A DNA stretch of 13,312 bases from Bacillota bacterium (GTDB lineage Bacteria > Eremiobacterota > SpSt-956 > JAKJGF01). Both the position numbers and the translations under genes were made by a program. The stretch is from contig JAKPQU010000582.1 of assembly GCA_029555925.1 (NCBI GenBank), positions 1 through 13,312 of the forward strand, written 5' to 3'. Under the pieces are notes generated by a model. It saw only the letters and a list, made by a program, of their open reading frames with translations, did not search any database and was not told the origin of the DNA. Of the stretch, positions 13,165 through 13,312 are shown piece after piece; position 1 is the first letter of the stretch, and the number at the start of each line of letters is the position of its first letter.

Positions 13165-13312
13165 TACCGTAACAGGTAAATTAGTAACCATTTATCAGCT
13201 TCTGCCTGACAGGCTCTTACGAAGAAAAATAATTTGCCTTATTTAATTTGTTTTACAGACAATAAATTAGCCCTTATTTAATTTCTAATACTATAGAAAA
13301 AACGAATTTTTC
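13165..13312. mobile_element. MITE-like element, second copy, cut by the window end
   Basis: The first 148 bp match the left 148 bp of the element at 6232 at 139 positions with no gaps; seven-tenths of the element is seen. It is preceded by CTTAG, like the right flank of the first copy. Its left end is closer to the right inverted end of copy one (TACCGTAACAGGTAAA identical) than copy one's own left end is, as expected if this copy is less decayed. Confidence 0.75.

Overview
The window is AT-rich bacterial DNA with nine convincing protein genes, Shine-Dalgarno sites of the AGGAGG type in front of most of them, a lipoprotein signal and Sec signal peptides. Nothing fixes the lineage. The mix (a double-zinc methionyl-tRNA synthetase with a C-terminal tRNA-binding domain, a PPDK_N-type ATP-grasp protein without its usual partner domains, and a run of HEAT, TPR and PD40 repeat proteins) fits a poorly characterised free-living lineage better than a phage, plasmid or genomic island. 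There is no rRNA, tRNA, CRISPR array or integrase.

Layout. 1-517 is non-coding and holds two tandem copies of a structured palindromic element plus a promoter. 518-2203 (+) is a subtilisin-family protease with no signal peptide. It converges on a minus-strand run read metG (6049-3989), NUDIX/winged-helix protein (3906-3199) and PhnD-like lipoprotein (3185-2274). 6050-6558 is non-coding and holds a third copy of the palindromic element and a 206-bp MITE-like element. 6559-8847 (-) is the PPDK_N protein. It is divergent across a 350-bp repeat-rich gap from four plus-strand genes: a membrane-anchored PD40 protein, a secreted HEAT-repeat protein, a transmembrane HEAT-repeat protein and a TPR protein. 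The window ends inside a second MITE copy.

The most unusual content lies between the genes. (1) Degenerate 7-bp units (GTGAnnn-type or their complement) occur at almost every gene boundary, often as inverted arrays that form hairpins. In three genes the stop codon lies inside a unit, and one array of eleven in-register units fills the whole gap between two genes. (2) A three-copy element pairs a 15-bp palindrome (TGACCG, three bases, CGGTCA) with a second stem whose arms differ between copies but stay complementary. Every copy lies just upstream of a gene and points the same way as it. (3) Two copies of a MITE with long imperfect terminal inverted repeats are about 94% identical over the 148 bp that can be compared.

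Functionally, the four repeat-protein genes at 9198-13134 look like an envelope-associated scaffold or assembly set: one secreted, two membrane-anchored and one probably cytosolic. This is inferred from topology and clustering only. The metG run joins translation, a possible nucleotide-sensing regulator and a solute-binding lipoprotein with no visible transporter, so its shared logic is unclear.
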